Position numbers and translations under genes: made by a program | Notes under the pieces: generated by a model | Database searches by the model: none | What the model was told of the DNA's origin: nothing | The model's input: the letters and a program-made list of their open reading frames with translations, nothing else | Shown: positions 11,107-23,220 of the stretch, piece after piece | Layout of the letters: each line of letters opens with the position of its first letter | Position numbering within the stretch: the first letter of the stretch is position 1 | From: Paguma larvata | Lineage: Eukaryota; Chordata; Mammalia; Carnivora; Viverridae | Direction: 5' to 3' | NCBI GenBank assembly: GCA_030068075.1 | Contig: CM057826.1 | Span: 52,161,116 to 52,225,115 of the forward strand | Length of the DNA stretch: 64,000 nucleotides

Positions 11107-11628
11107 TGTGTCTTTTACCTATTACTTCCTAACAGACTACCGTAAAGCTTAGTGGCCTAAAACATCTATTAATCGCTCATGGTTCTCTGTGTCAGAGTCA
11201 AGTAAGACTCAGTGGGTAGCTTGTCTTCTGCTCTGTGTAGTGATGGCTGGGTGGATCGTTTGGGGCTACAGAACCAATATTGCTTCCCTCACTTCTCTGG
11301 GGCCTTGGTGTGCCTCGAATCTTTTCCACTCGGCTTCTCTTGTCTCATCTTTTGGATCTTTACTTTCCATGTGGCTTCACTGGGCTTTGCTATATATACC
11401 TTTCTTCCAAGAGTGAAAGCTGAAGCTAGAAGGCCTTTAAGGGCTGATTAGAAGTCCCAGAATGCCATTTTCACTTCATTCTAAATTAGGTAAGAACAAG
11501 TCATAAGATCACCATATATTCAAGTGGTGAGAAAATAGACTCCCTGTTTGTTGGGAGTTGTGTCATGTGTACAGGGATTAGATCATTGTTGGTCATGATT
11601 TCTGTAGATAAGCAACCACAGGCCACCT
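11107..11628 (-). mobile_element. MLT1-type LTR (3' LTR of a decayed MaLR provirus)
   Basis: On the plus strand this reads as the reverse of a MaLR LTR. It starts with a 'CTTAGTGGCCTAAAACA' region, passes TTCCAAGAGTGAAAGC and ends near a TAGATAAGCAACCACA region. The same layout recurs at 12833-13383. Because the element is in minus orientation, this left copy is the 3' LTR. Confidence 0.68.
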
Positions 11629-12832
11629 CTGGCTATATTCTTTCTCATTCGTTTCACATATAAAATATACTCATCCCCTCAAGACCTCCAACCCCTATCC
11701 AAATACAGTGTCAGGCCCAACATGGATGTCTTTTAATATACATCTGCTCTGGAGAGGAAAAGACTCTTTGAATGTAGTTCTTCTTGATGGTAGGTTTGTG
11801 AACGAAAAGTCAAGATATCCTCTCTCCACACCAAATACAATACAGGAGCAGGGTAACTGTAGTGGACACTCCCATTCAGCAGTGGGAGAAAGGAAGACAC
11901 ATAGCAATCGCTGGTCCATAAGCATTCTAAAACCATCTAGGCACATGCCACTGTTTCCCTATTCAAAAGAACGTTTCTTTAGTAGGACCTAGTTTTTCTG
12001 CTCCCCGAAAAGGGTTTTCCTTGACACATTGTTTTCCTTGACACATGGCTTTGTGCACTGAGAAATATTTGTAGATTAACAGCTCCCACCTCCTGCTGTC
12101 TATCTGCATAAAGTTGAGGGCCCATGGGCCTCTTTTCATTTTCATCTATTTCAGTCCCATTCAGTCCAACTAATAGTACTCCTACTGTGTAGCTGTCGTA
12201 GAATATTTGTGGACTTTTCATATACCTTATAGGGATTCACTCTGTGTGCCAAAGTCACATTGATAACTCTTTTTTCCCTCCACTTTGGGCACACCGGGTT
12301 GATTTAGGCCAATGCTTTGAGATTCTTATTTATACTTAGCTTAATTTCACTGAAGGGTGTAATAAACATAACTTTAATTCTTCTGAGTTTTAAACAAAGG
12401 ATCTTATGGCCACACTCTTGGTTTTATTTTCATCTGGAGGCTATTTCTTACTCTGAGCACATTTTTCTGACTGGAAAAACTATCCTGGGTCCTCTATATT
12501 TCCTCTAAATTATGCTTATATATGCAGCAATTCTTCTTTAGTTTTTCTCTCTGCTATACTTGATCATTCATAACACAACAGAAACTGATTGGCACGTTCA
12601 GACTTATGTCTAAAAATCTTAGCTAGATTCACAAGTGTTGCCAAATGTTTCACCTCTGTGTAACACAGGTCATCATATCCCCAGTCCTTAATAGTATTTT
12701 TTTAATGCTTTTCAAACCTCCATGAGTAGTTCTCAGCTTTCTTCAAACCTCCATCTGTCACCTCATTCCACAGGCATTTCTTTGTGTTTTAGGTTTTTGT
12801 CAAAGCAGCACTCTAGTTCTGGTACCAATTTT
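11629..12832 (-). mobile_element. MaLR internal region (no intact gene)
   Basis: About 1.2 kb between two LTR copies of the same family and orientation. Phrases such as 'tgtgaac', 'acactcccattc' and 'gggagaaagg' (11790-11900) match the non-coding MaLR internal sequence read in reverse. Next to the right LTR, the minus strand reads TGGTACCAGAACTAGAG (plus 12827-12811), a primer-binding-site-like start following the LTR. No retroviral open frame survives. A 17-bp motif is duplicated at 12012-12046. Confidence 0.6.
12811..12827 (-). promoter_or_regulatory. Primer-binding-site-like sequence of MaLR element
   Basis: The minus strand shows TGGTACCAGAACTAGAG immediately inside the right LTR. MaLR/ERVL internal regions begin with a TGGTACCAG-type primer-binding site. 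Its position relative to both LTRs fixes the element's orientation. Confidence 0.6.
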
Positions 12833-13383
12833 TGTTTCCCTTACAGTTGCTGCAAAACAAAGTACCCCAAAACTTAGCAGCTTAAATCAACAATTATTTT
12901 ATCATCCATGATTCTGTGAATCAGGAATTCAGTAAGGTTTCATGAGGATGGTTTATCTCTGTTCCTTTCACATTGGTCAGAGTACCTTGACTGGGGCCAG
13001 AGGACGAAACATAGATTCACTAATGGGTTGGGGACCTTAGTATGACCTATGATGCTTCAGTTCTCCTCTCTGTTGCTTTTTTTTCTCCACGTGGTCTCTC
13101 ATTGTTCAGGGACTCTCTTTTCTTAAGGTCTCTCTCTCTAGCAGCAGAGTCTAGGCTTCTTTACATGGAGTCTTTTTTCCAAGAGTAAAAGGAAAAGCTA
13201 CAAGACTTCTCAAGATAGAGGTTTGGAAGTTTCTCAGAATATTACTTCTACATCGTTCTGTTGGCCAAAAATATTTACAAGCTCAGCCAAGGTAAAAGGA
13301 ATGGGAAAATAGACTCTACTTTTTGATAGAATTCAGTGGCAGGCATGTAGAGGGACTGGAGGAGTTCTAGTGAACTAACTTCA
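12833..13383 (-). mobile_element. MLT1-type LTR (5' LTR of the same MaLR provirus)
   Basis: Reverse-oriented MaLR LTR with GCAAAACAAAGTACCCCAAA at its plus-strand start. It then carries ATGATTCTGTGAATCAGGAA, CTCCACGTGGTCTCTCA and TTCCAAGAGTAAAAGG, and ends near 13383. Same segment order as 11107-11628. Confidence 0.72.
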
Positions 13384-13384
13384 T

Positions 13385-13535
13385 AGGCTAGCAGCTTTTT
13401 CTTTGAAGGGCCATATAGTAAATATTTTAGGCTTTTATACCCACATGTTGCTAATGTTGCATATTTTCTGTCTCTTTAACAATCCCTAAAAAATGTAAAG
13501 AACAGATCTGATCTAAGACATGTAGTTTGCCAGCT
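13385..13535 (-). mobile_element. Short hAT (Charlie-type) non-autonomous element
   Basis: The left end contains AAGGGCCATATAGTAAATAT and TTTTAGGC; the right end reads TAGTTTGCCAGC. These match the two ends of the longer hAT element at 33415-36371 in the opposite orientation, so this looks like an internally deleted relative. Confidence 0.6.
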
Positions 13536-13559
13536 AGTAGTTTGCATTAGACAATATAG

Positions 13560-13775
13560 CACTTCCACTGCATCATACTTTCTTACTATGCTTCGTTTCT
13601 TACGAAGTCTCGTATCATTCTGAAATTATTTTTTTAATTACTGTTAGCCCCACTACAAAGTAAGCATCCATCATGTGGGCAAGAGTATATGTTATTTTAT
13701 TTTCTGCCTTATCAATAACTGTCCTGGTCCATTATAAATGTCCCATAAATATTTGCCGAATAAATAAAATAGTAA
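13560..13775 (+). mobile_element. L2 LINE 3' end
   Basis: It ends with the L2-type terminus CATAAATATTTGCCGAATAA. Upstream phrases (13650-13740) follow the L2 3' end in order but are diverged. Confidence 0.6.
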
Positions 13776-13919
13776 ATGAATGTATCAGAATTTATTTTCG
13801 CTTTATCTTAAAGAGCTGTCTTCTGTTTTCGTGGAATCTTTCTCAAGGTTCTATATAATGTTAGGGTGGCTGCCAGATTCAAATCCAGTGACTCTCCCAA
13901 TTATAGCAAAAATATATTC

Positions 13920-14125
13920 AGGATTTGACTCATTCATGGGTCTTAACTGTGTCAGTTAATCTGTTTTGAAGCAATATTCTTGCCAGGAAAAATAAGGAAA
14001 TCTGATTGGCCAGAATTGAGTCACATGCCAGGGGTGGAACTACAAACATCCCCGAATGTGGGAAGTGAAAATTGCTAGGCATCTTCCAGAGGAAAATCAC
14101 CTTACTGGATGAATGATGAATAGAT
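13920..14125. repeat. Ancient interspersed repeat, family not assigned
   Basis: It contains ATCTGATTGGCC, GAGTCACATGCC and CCAGAGGAAAATCA in the spacing seen in a common old mammalian repeat that I cannot name with confidence. Confidence 0.4.
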
Positions 14126-14170
14126 GCTTTCTGGCCAAAATAGGTCCAAATCACAGACTTTCAAAAAAAA

Positions 14171-14383
14171 TTTTTTTTAAACATTTATTTATTTTGAGGG
14201 ACAGAGAGATAGAGTGCAAGCAGGGGAGGGGCAGAGAGAGAAAGGGAGACACAGAATCTGAAGCAGGCTCCAGGCTCCAGGTTGTCAGCACAGAGCCTGA
14301 CGCAGGGCTCAAACTCACAAACTGTGAGATCATGACCTGAGCTGAAGTTGGATGCTTAACCGACTGAGCCACCCCAGCACCCC
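14171..14383 (-). mobile_element. Felid tRNA-derived SINE
   Basis: The A-rich tail is at the left (T-run plus TTTATTT), followed by the GA-rich body and the tRNA-like head ending at 14383 (minus strand starts GGGGTGCTGGGGTGGCTCAG). Imperfect target duplication: ACAGACTTTC (14153-) and ACAGAATTTT (14385-). Confidence 0.95.
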
Positions 14384-14399
14384 TTACAGAATTTTTTAA

Positions 14400-15600
14400 A
14401 TCCAGCATTCTTCAACTTTAGTTGAATGAAATGCTGAAAGAGGTCAAATAAAGGCTGTTACATGACAATGCATTTGGACTTTTTAATTGTTGATATCATG
14501 AAAACAGCTTTATTTTTCTAACTTAATGACTTTAAATCAGTTCATTTATATTTCTTAAAAAACATACACTATAAAATAATTCCATTGTCTGTCTTATTTC
14601 TGAGAGTTTTCTCTTTGGCTTAGATCTGGGGAATAGTGGTGCCAGTGTTGGTAAAATAAAATTGAAAGGCGGTGATCTAAAATTAATGAATCAGTCACAT
14701 GTGCTATGCTTGCTTTATTAGGATTGCCTGCATCTTATTAGTTACTCTGAGTTAGCAGAGGATATTGCCTTGGTGGAGAAGAAATATCTTTCCTAAATCA
14801 AGAGCTTTCAGTCAGAAATCTGTTTTCTCAGGGAAATCTGAAAATCCGTTCTACATGCTATTTAAAATCAGTATATTTTATCTGATTAGTGTTTTGAAGA
14901 GACCTTACTGATATTTGTTTTTTAAAACTTGGCAGCCTATTGAAAATCAACTCTTAAAAAAGTACTGGATGTTTGAACCTACATTTCCTACTCTTTTTCT
15001 AACAGTTGAGGTAAAAATAGGTGTGGAAAACATCAATGTATTGTTTTTTTCTATAATAGCTCTTACATTCCTATGGTTTCAGTTATAAACCATTTCCAGT
15101 CTAAATTTTTTGGGCCAGATAAATATGGACTAGATTCCCATATTCCAGTTTGTAATTACTTGGTAGTATGTGTCTGTATTCCTCACTAGGTTGGCAATTT
15201 ATTTGTGTATTCTGAGTTAGGAGCTTCCTCCTTCAATATCAAATATTAGTTATGCACTTTCTCAAAGATTGCATGGCTAACAATAGAAGAGAAAAGATGT
15301 GGTTCCCAGTATCATTTAGAAAACATTGATTTCAAGTTTTCACCAAGGCTTTTGTAAGGTTTTTCTAACAACCACTTTGGAAGGGTAGGCGGAGTTGACT
15401 AGATGGTACTATTAACAAACAACCAAGACTGATGAAATGACTATTTTGGAACGCCTCTTTTCAACCAATTTAGAATCAAAGCTATGTTTCTGAGAAATTG
15501 CATAAGTGCCAGTTATTCTATGTTGTTTTCAAGTCAGTCTGCAATATCGTTATGTGCTTGAACTCCCTCTATAATTTTGTACACAACAAATCAAGAGGAT
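14400..15600. other. Unique AT-rich DNA
   Basis: No gene or recognised repeat. Short open frames only, all interrupted. Confidence 0.5.
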
Positions 15601-15694
15601 TTGTTCTTCTTGTTCTTCTTGTTCTTTTTTTTTTTTGCTAAACACTCACATCGATAAAACAAACAAACAAACAAACAAACAAACAAACAAACAA
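15600..15694. repeat. (TTGTTCTTC)n, T-run and (AAAC)n simple repeats
   Basis: Three TTGTTCTTC-like units and a T-run at 15600-15640, then about nine AAAC units at 15657-15694. Confidence 0.93.
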
Positions 15695-17290
15695 CAGTTC
15701 TTCTCCTGCACCTCTTCTTTTAATGCCCCCTCCCGTTTAAGTAAGCATGTTTAGAATTGGGTTTATAAACAACCCCTTGGGAAAAGACTCTCTTCCCCAC
15801 TCTCTCATTCAGTGAATTACAGCATAGCAGGAGTGTATTTCAAAGTAACGTATACAGAAGAGATTGCCAGATGATTTTGCTTTAAAGCAATATAATCTAT
15901 GGACATCTCACAGTAACCTTATTTTATATTGAATTCTTGTTCTCTGTGTCTTCCTATCCCTCTCTCATTTTACAATAAATTTTAAGTCCTCCCAGGAGCC
16001 ACCACAATTATGTAGACACAAGAAGATGTACATTGTTTTAGTTCTCCCAAGAGTAGAAATGAATAAACATTCCATATTGATTATTCTAACTTTTCATTCT
16101 TCCCTGAAAGATATTTGATAGTTCCTTCTGGTAGACTCCAACGTGCCATCACTTTTCCGCCAAGCACTGGTTTGCTTTGTTTTTTGTCTGAGCCATCTGA
16201 TCTAATCTGTTCTGTCTTCTTATATTGAAATTAACAAGGCATATACCCTGAGGCATAGACCGTATCTAAAACAGTGAGGCACAAACGAACTTGAACATGA
16301 GGTCAATCAAGTGCACAAAATACATCACACAGTTATTCTAAGTCTCATGCTGGGTCTATAATTGCCCCTTGTTCTGTCATTAGGGCTCCCTTACAAGTCA
16401 TTATTTTGAGTCGGCAGAGCTACAGGGAGTATTCTTCCTGATGGTTAGTATAGAGTTGAATTGATAACATAAATATCTCCCAGCACAAAATACAAGGAGC
16501 AGGTATTTAGATTAGATCTAATAAAGTGTGCAGCTGTTCAGTCTCTTTATGAATCCTGGCTAAAACAATAATCACAACTTTCAATATGGGTTCTCCTTCA
16601 CTAGTTCTATAAAAGAGAAACTCTTTTTTATAAATGAATGGACACATACCTTATTACAATTTGCCTGTCTGCTCTTATCCTAAGATTGGTTTTTTCTTGT
16701 CCAAGACCAGCATTAACCAGATTTCATGGGAATTTTGCCTTAATCAGCATTGTGTAAAAATTATTCCATTTTAAAATAGAAGCATCATTTATTCATTTGT
16801 GTTGTGGAGAGAGGTGGTGTGAGTTTAATGCTGAAAGAATATACTAAGTTTGTGGCCTCTAGCACGTTTTTAGAAGTATTACCTTTCCTGGGAAAAAGAG
16901 AATTCAAACCCTGCTCAGAACATAGTAGCTGACAGTGCTCAGGTGAAATATGTCGAGATGAATGCAGTGTAGATCCTTGATATGAATCTAGCCTCTGGAC
17001 AAAAACAAAGTGGCAGAAATGACGGGGAGGGAAGACCTGAGTGATTTTGGAAATACCCATGCACTCAAAGGAAGACACTAAGATGCTTTTTAAAAAGTGA
17101 CCAAATTAGGTGAATTAGCACATCTGAGGTCCAACTACTTCATATTGGAAAAGATATTTTGTCTCTTAGGATGCCTTTTACTTCATTGTAAAATGAAGGG
17201 ATTAGACTATAGTAGAGAATGCCAAAGAGTGGTGTGTGTCTGGATCAGCTTCACAGAACATTGTGTTTGAATTGTGTTGTGTTTTTTAAA
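15695..17290. other. Unique DNA, no gene seen
   Basis: Moderately AT-rich with no recognisable repeat family, RNA gene or coding frame. Conservation cannot be judged without alignment. Confidence 0.45.
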
Positions 17291-17500
17291 AACCATAAAT
17301 TTGTTGCTAATGTAAAAAAAAAAAAACTTTCATCATAGAGAAGTATCTATATCCTACATGGATAAAGGATGGGTTGTTACAAAAGGGAAGCTAGTTGAGG
17401 CCAAGAGATGGAATAAATAGATGGAAAATATTTTTTTCCCAAGTAACTCTGCCTCATAGTTTTTCAAGAACTTCTTTCAGGTACAAATTTTGAAAGTCAG
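17291..17500 (+). repeat. Copy A of an unassigned diverged direct duplication
   Basis: Similar in order and orientation to 18490-18710. Shared landmarks are CATCATAGA, TATCCTACATGGATA, AGGATGGGTT and AAGAACTTCTTT. Not a repeat family I recognise. Confidence 0.75.
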
Positions 17501-17525
17501 AAGATTTCACCTAAGAACCTGGATT

Positions 17526-17937
17526 TGTGTATCGGTTATCTACTACCATGATAATGCTGCATAGCAAACAACCACAAAGCTTCAGTGGCATGCAAAAAGT
17601 AAGTTTATTACATGTGTGTCTAGGATGAATTGAGGTTTAGCTATGTGACTTTATTAATCTTGGTGGGCTCACACATCCGGCTTTCGGCTAGGGCAATTTG
17701 TCTTTTCTCTGTATCCTTGGCTCTTAAACATGTATTCTCATGCAGATGGTAAAAATAAAGTAAGAGTATGCAGAAATATGTAAGACTACTTAAGCTCTAG
17801 GTTTAGAAGCTCTGGCATCACTGTCACTTGTACTATATTCTGTTGGTCAAAAGAAGGACATAGGCAATCCCATAGTTATAGTTACAAACCAAAGGGCATA
17901 GATACAGGAAGGGGGGATATTTTTGGTATGAACCACG
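17526..17937 (-). mobile_element. MLT1-type MaLR solo LTR
   Basis: Reverse-oriented LTR of the group seen at 11.1 and 12.8 kb. It starts near TTATCTACTACCATG, with ACAACCACAAAGCTTCAGTG, and ends near GATACAGGAAGGGGGGATA. Confidence 0.65.
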
Positions 17938-18489
17938 TTTTGCTTAAAAATCCAGAACATCGGACAGTATTGGAATCTACACTTCAGGCATGGCACTTAA
18001 TAGGTAAGACTGGGTAATAGCTACTAGCTTTAGAGGATCATGCATTTGCCAGTTTGTGACAGTACCTACCCACACTTTATTATCTCTCTGAGATCAAGAC
18101 CAATGTTGCTTTGTCATTATCATTGCACTTTTGTGGTAACGTTTCTTAGGGATATTCTTTTTTGTATTCAGGCCATTATGAAAAGTGGGCAAATGATACG
18201 CAGACCAAAATGACCGTACAGGTTTTTTCACACACAGATGGCTTCATTCACTTAGGCCATTTGCTTAGATTCTGGGGTCATCTGAGTTTGAGGTACCTGA
18301 TCCAGGCAACTTCTAATTTTGAAACAGTCTTCATTAATTTAGAATAAAAGTAAAATAAATACATTAGAAATCCTGACGAAGCCTGACCAAACTGAAAGTT
18401 CATGATAAAATCATAAAATTGTTTAATTGTAAAAAGTGTCCTGTGAGAGCTGAGAAGAGTTGTTAGAATTTATGTGAACACGGTACAAC
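17938..18489. other. Unassigned DNA
   Basis: No recognised repeat. A short splice-flanked open segment (18172-18221) is discussed under findings; I do not call it an exon. Confidence 0.4.
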
Positions 18490-18710
18490 CACACATAACT
18501 GATTTGCTCTAAAAGCATTCATTTCATTTCCATCATAGACAAATATCTCTATCCTACATGGATACAGGATGGGTTAGTAGAAAAGAGGAACCTATTCCAG
18601 GCCAAAAGACTCAATAGACAGATAGAAAACATTTTGTTGTTTTTTTCTTCCCGACGACTCTGCACGATACTTCTCTAAGAACTTCTTTAAGCTTGCATTT
18701 CCTCAAAATT
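18490..18710 (+). repeat. Copy B of an unassigned diverged direct duplication
   Basis: Pairs with 17291-17500. The CATCATAGA landmarks of the two copies start exactly 1200 bp apart (17331 and 18531). Divergence is roughly a quarter of positions by eye, with small indels. Confidence 0.75.
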
Positions 18711-20020
18711 CTCAATAACTACCCCAAAACATTTCTAATTTTACTGTTACCCAGACAGAGGAAAGGTATGTTCCTCAGTGCTCTTCAAGACTATTCTTCA
18801 TTTCTTCTTCTTGTCCCTTTCAGGGCCTCACTCCATTCTTCTCAGGCATCCTTTTGAATATGTTTGAGTATGTATATATGTGTAGGTATATATGTGCCTA
18901 CAGATCTATGTATAATTTCCTTTTACCATCATTATCACTGTGGGTTGTGTCACATTTGCATTTTTTTGTGGGATAGAGAGGAAAATGATTAGGGCAAGAG
19001 GATTAACTGAGGGGAAGTTTAAATAGGTTAAAGAGGTAGGCCCTTAGACTATTAGCCTACTGTCTCAGTTTTCTCATCTCTGTAATGGTATAATGGCTTG
19101 TAGTATAAAGAGAATAGAATACAAATCATTTTTTTAATCTGTGTAATGGGGCTAATGGAATAGGACCAAAATCATATTATGAATAATAATCATATTATTT
19201 GCAATAGCCATGAATATTATGATACATTTGTTGTTTCTGGACATGTTTTTGTAGAAGTACAGAGTTATGTGATTTGGGTATATTCTTCTAGTACCTTTTT
19301 ATTCTTTCTTTCCATTTGGGCCCTCCTCTTCCCCTTATTTTCTTAACTGGGAATATTTCTTTGTTGTGCCCTCTATTTGGGAAATTTTGCTTTTCATAAG
19401 TGAATATCTTTAAAGAGCAATTTTTTTTTCATAAAAAATTTATATTCTACTGCATTACAAGGCTTTGGGAAGAGACTTGTGAGAAATAATTCCCCCATGC
19501 TTCCATAACCTTCTGGAGTGAGGAAGGTTGTTCATTTAACTGGGCTTATTGTTCTCCAGAAAGGTCCTGCCTTGTGGTAAGCTCAAGGCTCCCTTGAAAG
19601 CCATTTTAAAATATGAAACCCTTAAAATTCTATACTTTTCTGAAGATGTTACCTTTCTCTCAGACTAGGAGCCATCTGACCTTTAATGGTCTTGGTGTCA
19701 ATAAAGTATCTTCGTGTGGTGGTTTCACCATAATTATCACCATTTTAATGCTCTCTGTGGCAAGAATATGATGAGAGGAATGTGTTGGTACTCCTTACTT
19801 GGTGATTTCTGATGGTGATTTCTGAATATAAGCATGGAGTACAGTTTATATTCTCCTAATATGTCCCCAAAGCCCTCTTTTATTATCTACGGCATTGTGT
19901 ATTCTGAAGATAACCTGTGTAGTGTGCTATTTTGCCAAAAAGAAAAAAAAAAAAAACCGTAGTCAAATGTATCTGTGAAGTGTTGCAAACTGTTCCCTTT
20001 AGAGTGAGTTGGTTTCAAAT
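18711..20020. other. Unique AT-rich DNA
   Basis: No gene or RNA recognised. Short A- and T-runs at 19422-19430 and 19938-19957 only. Confidence 0.45.
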
Positions 20021-20460
20021 AAAAGAACTCTGGCTGCCAAGCCTGAGTGGAATTCATAGAAGGATTTGGGGAAGCTCAGAACATCTAAGGAAACCTGAAT
20101 CACTAGACCTCGCAAAGAAGGGGGAGCCCATTAGTAGGAATAGAACAATGATGCTTCAAGGCACCAATTTTTTATCCTTATGTCCATCTGTTAAAGCAGC
20201 ACATTCTTAGAAGGAAGAACCTGATTAGCCTGAACTTGGTCACTTGTCCACTAGTTTGGGAGAAGGATATGACCTGAAGACTCCGATGGAAAATCCCAAT
20301 GCAAGCAGCCATCTTGCTCCCCAAATGAAAAGTGACCAGGTGATGACGAGGAACAAAGAACAGGTATATACCACACACCTCCCTTTTGGAGTATCACAAG
20401 GCACGTTAGCTCTCAATATTCTCTGCAGGAAAGAAATTTTAGAACCACATGTAACGTGAA
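20020..20460. repeat. Possible old LTR-type repeat
   Basis: Contains GAAGAACCTGATTAGCCTG, GGTCACTTGTCC and AGCAGCCATCTTG, phrases common in old LTR repeats. The open frames on both strands here lack any domain and are not genes. Confidence 0.35.
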
Positions 20461-22159
20461 TGTGTTTCATATTTATTGTTTTTATATAATATCTATTATC
20501 CTCAGGAGAACTAGTATTCCTTTGAATATTCTCGGAAATAATGACTTATATCTCTTGGGTATCACACCTTAATGTTTGGTCGGGCTCCTCTTATGCTCTA
20601 TATTATAATTTCCTAATCCTTTCATAGTTATCCTGACAATGTCTTATATTTTAAAGTACCAACTACTGCAGACGACATTGGTATTTGCTTCTTAATCATT
20701 TTGAATAAAACAAATATTCCTTAAGATGGTGCTTTGGAGCTATTCATCTTCCTTTTCTCTGTGCCCTTATCTTGATCTGTGGTCCTTCTCCCACTTCTGA
20801 AGTTGCTCTTCTTTGAGATGTCCTTTATATTCTCTGGCTCATCTCTGAGCACACCACTCTCAGCTTTTAGGCCTTATCCGTATATGGTGCCCAACAAAGC
20901 CTTCTTTCTTCTGGCTTTCTGTTTTTCTAGTCATTGTTGACCTTGAGCCCTTCCTTGTGTCTCGGTTGGACATATTCTGTAAATACTGCCACTCACAAGA
21001 TGACCCACACATGCCCTGCATCTCACTGCTGTCTCATTCTTTTGTGTATGTGTCACTTTACTTATTGATTATTTAATCTTTCTTCTATCCAGGATCGCTT
21101 AGTTATACTTTTTCAGGTTGATTCAGCGTTTGACTTAAAATAGCAAATTCTGAATTGGTAGAAGCTCTGGAAGCAGAGAGAGGTGATTCACACATAATAA
21201 CTGTTTACCAAAAGTGAGACTAGCCAGTAGTTTGGGGGATAAGTCAAAAACATCAGATTTCAAAGTAAGATGAATATGTGCTCTTAATTAAAGTTTGTTT
21301 AATGAATTCTTACTTGTTCCACAATTACCATTACATAATCATGTAGCTAGTTAATAAGTGATCATCTTTTATGGGGGGTGGGGTTCACGCACATCCATCA
21401 GACTCTTTCTAAAGTTTTACTTTTAGATTTCTTTTCTATCAGTTTCTCACAGCCCATCTCCCATTCTGCTCTTGTCGTTCATTTCTTTTCCATTAAAGCT
21501 GCAAAGAGACACATAAATTGCCTGCAGGAAATGGACACCTATTTTATTTCTCTCCTCAAGGTCAAGATAGTTTACTACCACACCCACTACCTTGGTAAAA
21601 AAATTAACAAAACTCCAATAATGGCAAAAAAAAAAAATCAGAAAAGCCCTTCTCACAGTTCTGACAGTTGCCCAGTGACATTCTCTATTTACTGTACAGT
21701 GACAGATGATAAAATTGAAAGGATTTCCTTTAGTCCTACCCCTGGCTTTATGCCATAAGCTTTATCTAATCTCTTCTAATAGACATCTAGACTTTGTCCA
21801 CATCACATCAGTAGTAGATGTGGTGTTTCAGTGTCACTCTTCATATTCTCTCTATGGATCTTCTTCCATTGTGGTTCCTGGCTTTAGTTTGGAACAGGGG
21901 GAGGGTTGCTAAAAGATAATGGAGAAACCAGAAATAGGTACAGAGAATTTGACATTCCTGACTATTCTTCGTGACCCTTTAAACAAATATTCTCTATTTC
22001 CAACTCTGAATATAAATGACAGTAAACCTTTCTTGGACTGTTCCTGGGTCCTTCTTATTGAGACAAGACTGTTACACCTAATTTCACATTAATCTTTATC
22101 TTAACCAGCTAAAGACGTAGAGGTGGCAGCTAACTAGTTGTCTGCCAGTATAAATTCTC
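20461..22159. other. Unique DNA, no gene seen
   Basis: No recognised repeat or RNA. A 126-codon open frame at 21378-21758 includes a run of lysines encoded by an A-tract and has no domain-like features, so it is treated as chance. Confidence 0.45.
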
Positions 22160-22330
22160 TAGATTCCCCTTTTCTTCCTTTAGTAATAATAACCTAGCTG
22201 TAGCTGGACACATGACCATCCAGGGAAAGACTGCATTTCCTAGCTTCCCTTGCAGCTACAACGGTCATCTGACTAAGATTAAAGTAGAAGTCATATGTGC
22301 AGATTCTGGGTCATAGCATTAAAAGGAAAA
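22160..22330. repeat. Old interspersed repeat, unassigned
   Basis: Contains CATTTCCTAGCTTCCCTTGC and GCTACAACGGTCATCTGACT followed by a 'gattctgggtcat' phrase, as in a common mammalian repeat I cannot name. Confidence 0.45.
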
Positions 22331-22336
22331 TTTTCT

Positions 22337-22805
22337 TTTTTTCTTTTATCACTTGCTGCCTAAAAAGCCACCTCCAAATTTAGTGAGTTTAAACAACAAT
22401 AATTTCCTTTTACTCATAATTCTTCAGTTTGGCAAATTGGACTGCCAGTTGGGCTCAGCTAATGTAGTATTCTGGTGTTTTCTGAGTTTGCATCTGTGAT
22501 TAGCTATCAGATCAGGTGGGGCTGATTATCAGCTAAGGCTACATGTCTTTCTTCCTTCCAGGCTAATCTGGGCATGTTTACACAGTGCCTGTCAGGGCAC
22601 CAAGAGAGCACTGAGACCTGTTGAAATCTAGATCCAGAACTCATGTATGTGACTTTTGATGCATTCATTTGGTTGTAAACATGGCACTCATGCATGCAAG
22701 GAGTGGAGAAATAAATTGCTTTCTGAAGTTACTGCAGAGTCACCTTGTGAAGAGGTGTAGATACAGGGAAGAATGGAGAATGATGATTATTTTTGTAGTG
22801 TACGT
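22337..22805 (-). mobile_element. MLT1-type MaLR solo LTR
   Basis: Reverse-oriented LTR: TTTAGTGAGTTTAAACAACA near the left, TTGGGCTCAGCTAATG in the middle, and AGTCACCTTGTGAAGAGGTG with ACAGGGAAGAATGGAGAA near the right end. Confidence 0.62.
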
Positions 22806-23044
22806 GCAAAAATGTACCTTGAAGTATACCTCCTATTTATTTACTTTTCCACTGGCTGAACATGGAAATGATAACAAGAGCATAAGCAGCATTATTTTGA
22901 TTAAAATATTGAGGATGGCAGAGCCGCTTGAAAGATTGAGCCCTGTCCTTGGCACCATAAAGCTGCTATATTAGCATGTAACGCTTAGCTTGTCGTTTGA
23001 GAGAAACTTCTATTTTGCTTGAGTCAGTATTATTTTATAGTCTG

Positions 23045-23220
23045 CTGTAGCAACTGAACCAGAATCCAAACATTTACTATACCCATTTTACAGATGACAA
23101 AATTGAGCTTTAAAGGGAATGAGAAACTTGCCCAGAGTCACCCAGCAGACACATAGCAGGACATCATTTGAACTTAGGTTTGTCATATCTCAGAGCCCAA
23201 ATGCAGTGTCCTGCATTTGA
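23045..23220 (-). mobile_element. MIR SINE
   Basis: Core phrases read on the plus strand as reverse MIR: CCCATTTTACAGATGACAAA, ACTTGCCCAGAGTCACCCAG, GAACTTAGGTTTGTC. Confidence 0.85.

Noticed and set aside
15657..15694. (AAAC)n tract as the tail of a retroposon
   Set aside because: No SINE or LINE body is recognisable on either side and no flanking duplication was found.
21378..21758. Open frame of 126 codons in unique DNA
   Set aside because: It crosses an A-tract and shows no domain, signal or membrane pattern. Its length is within chance for 64 kb of AT-rich DNA.
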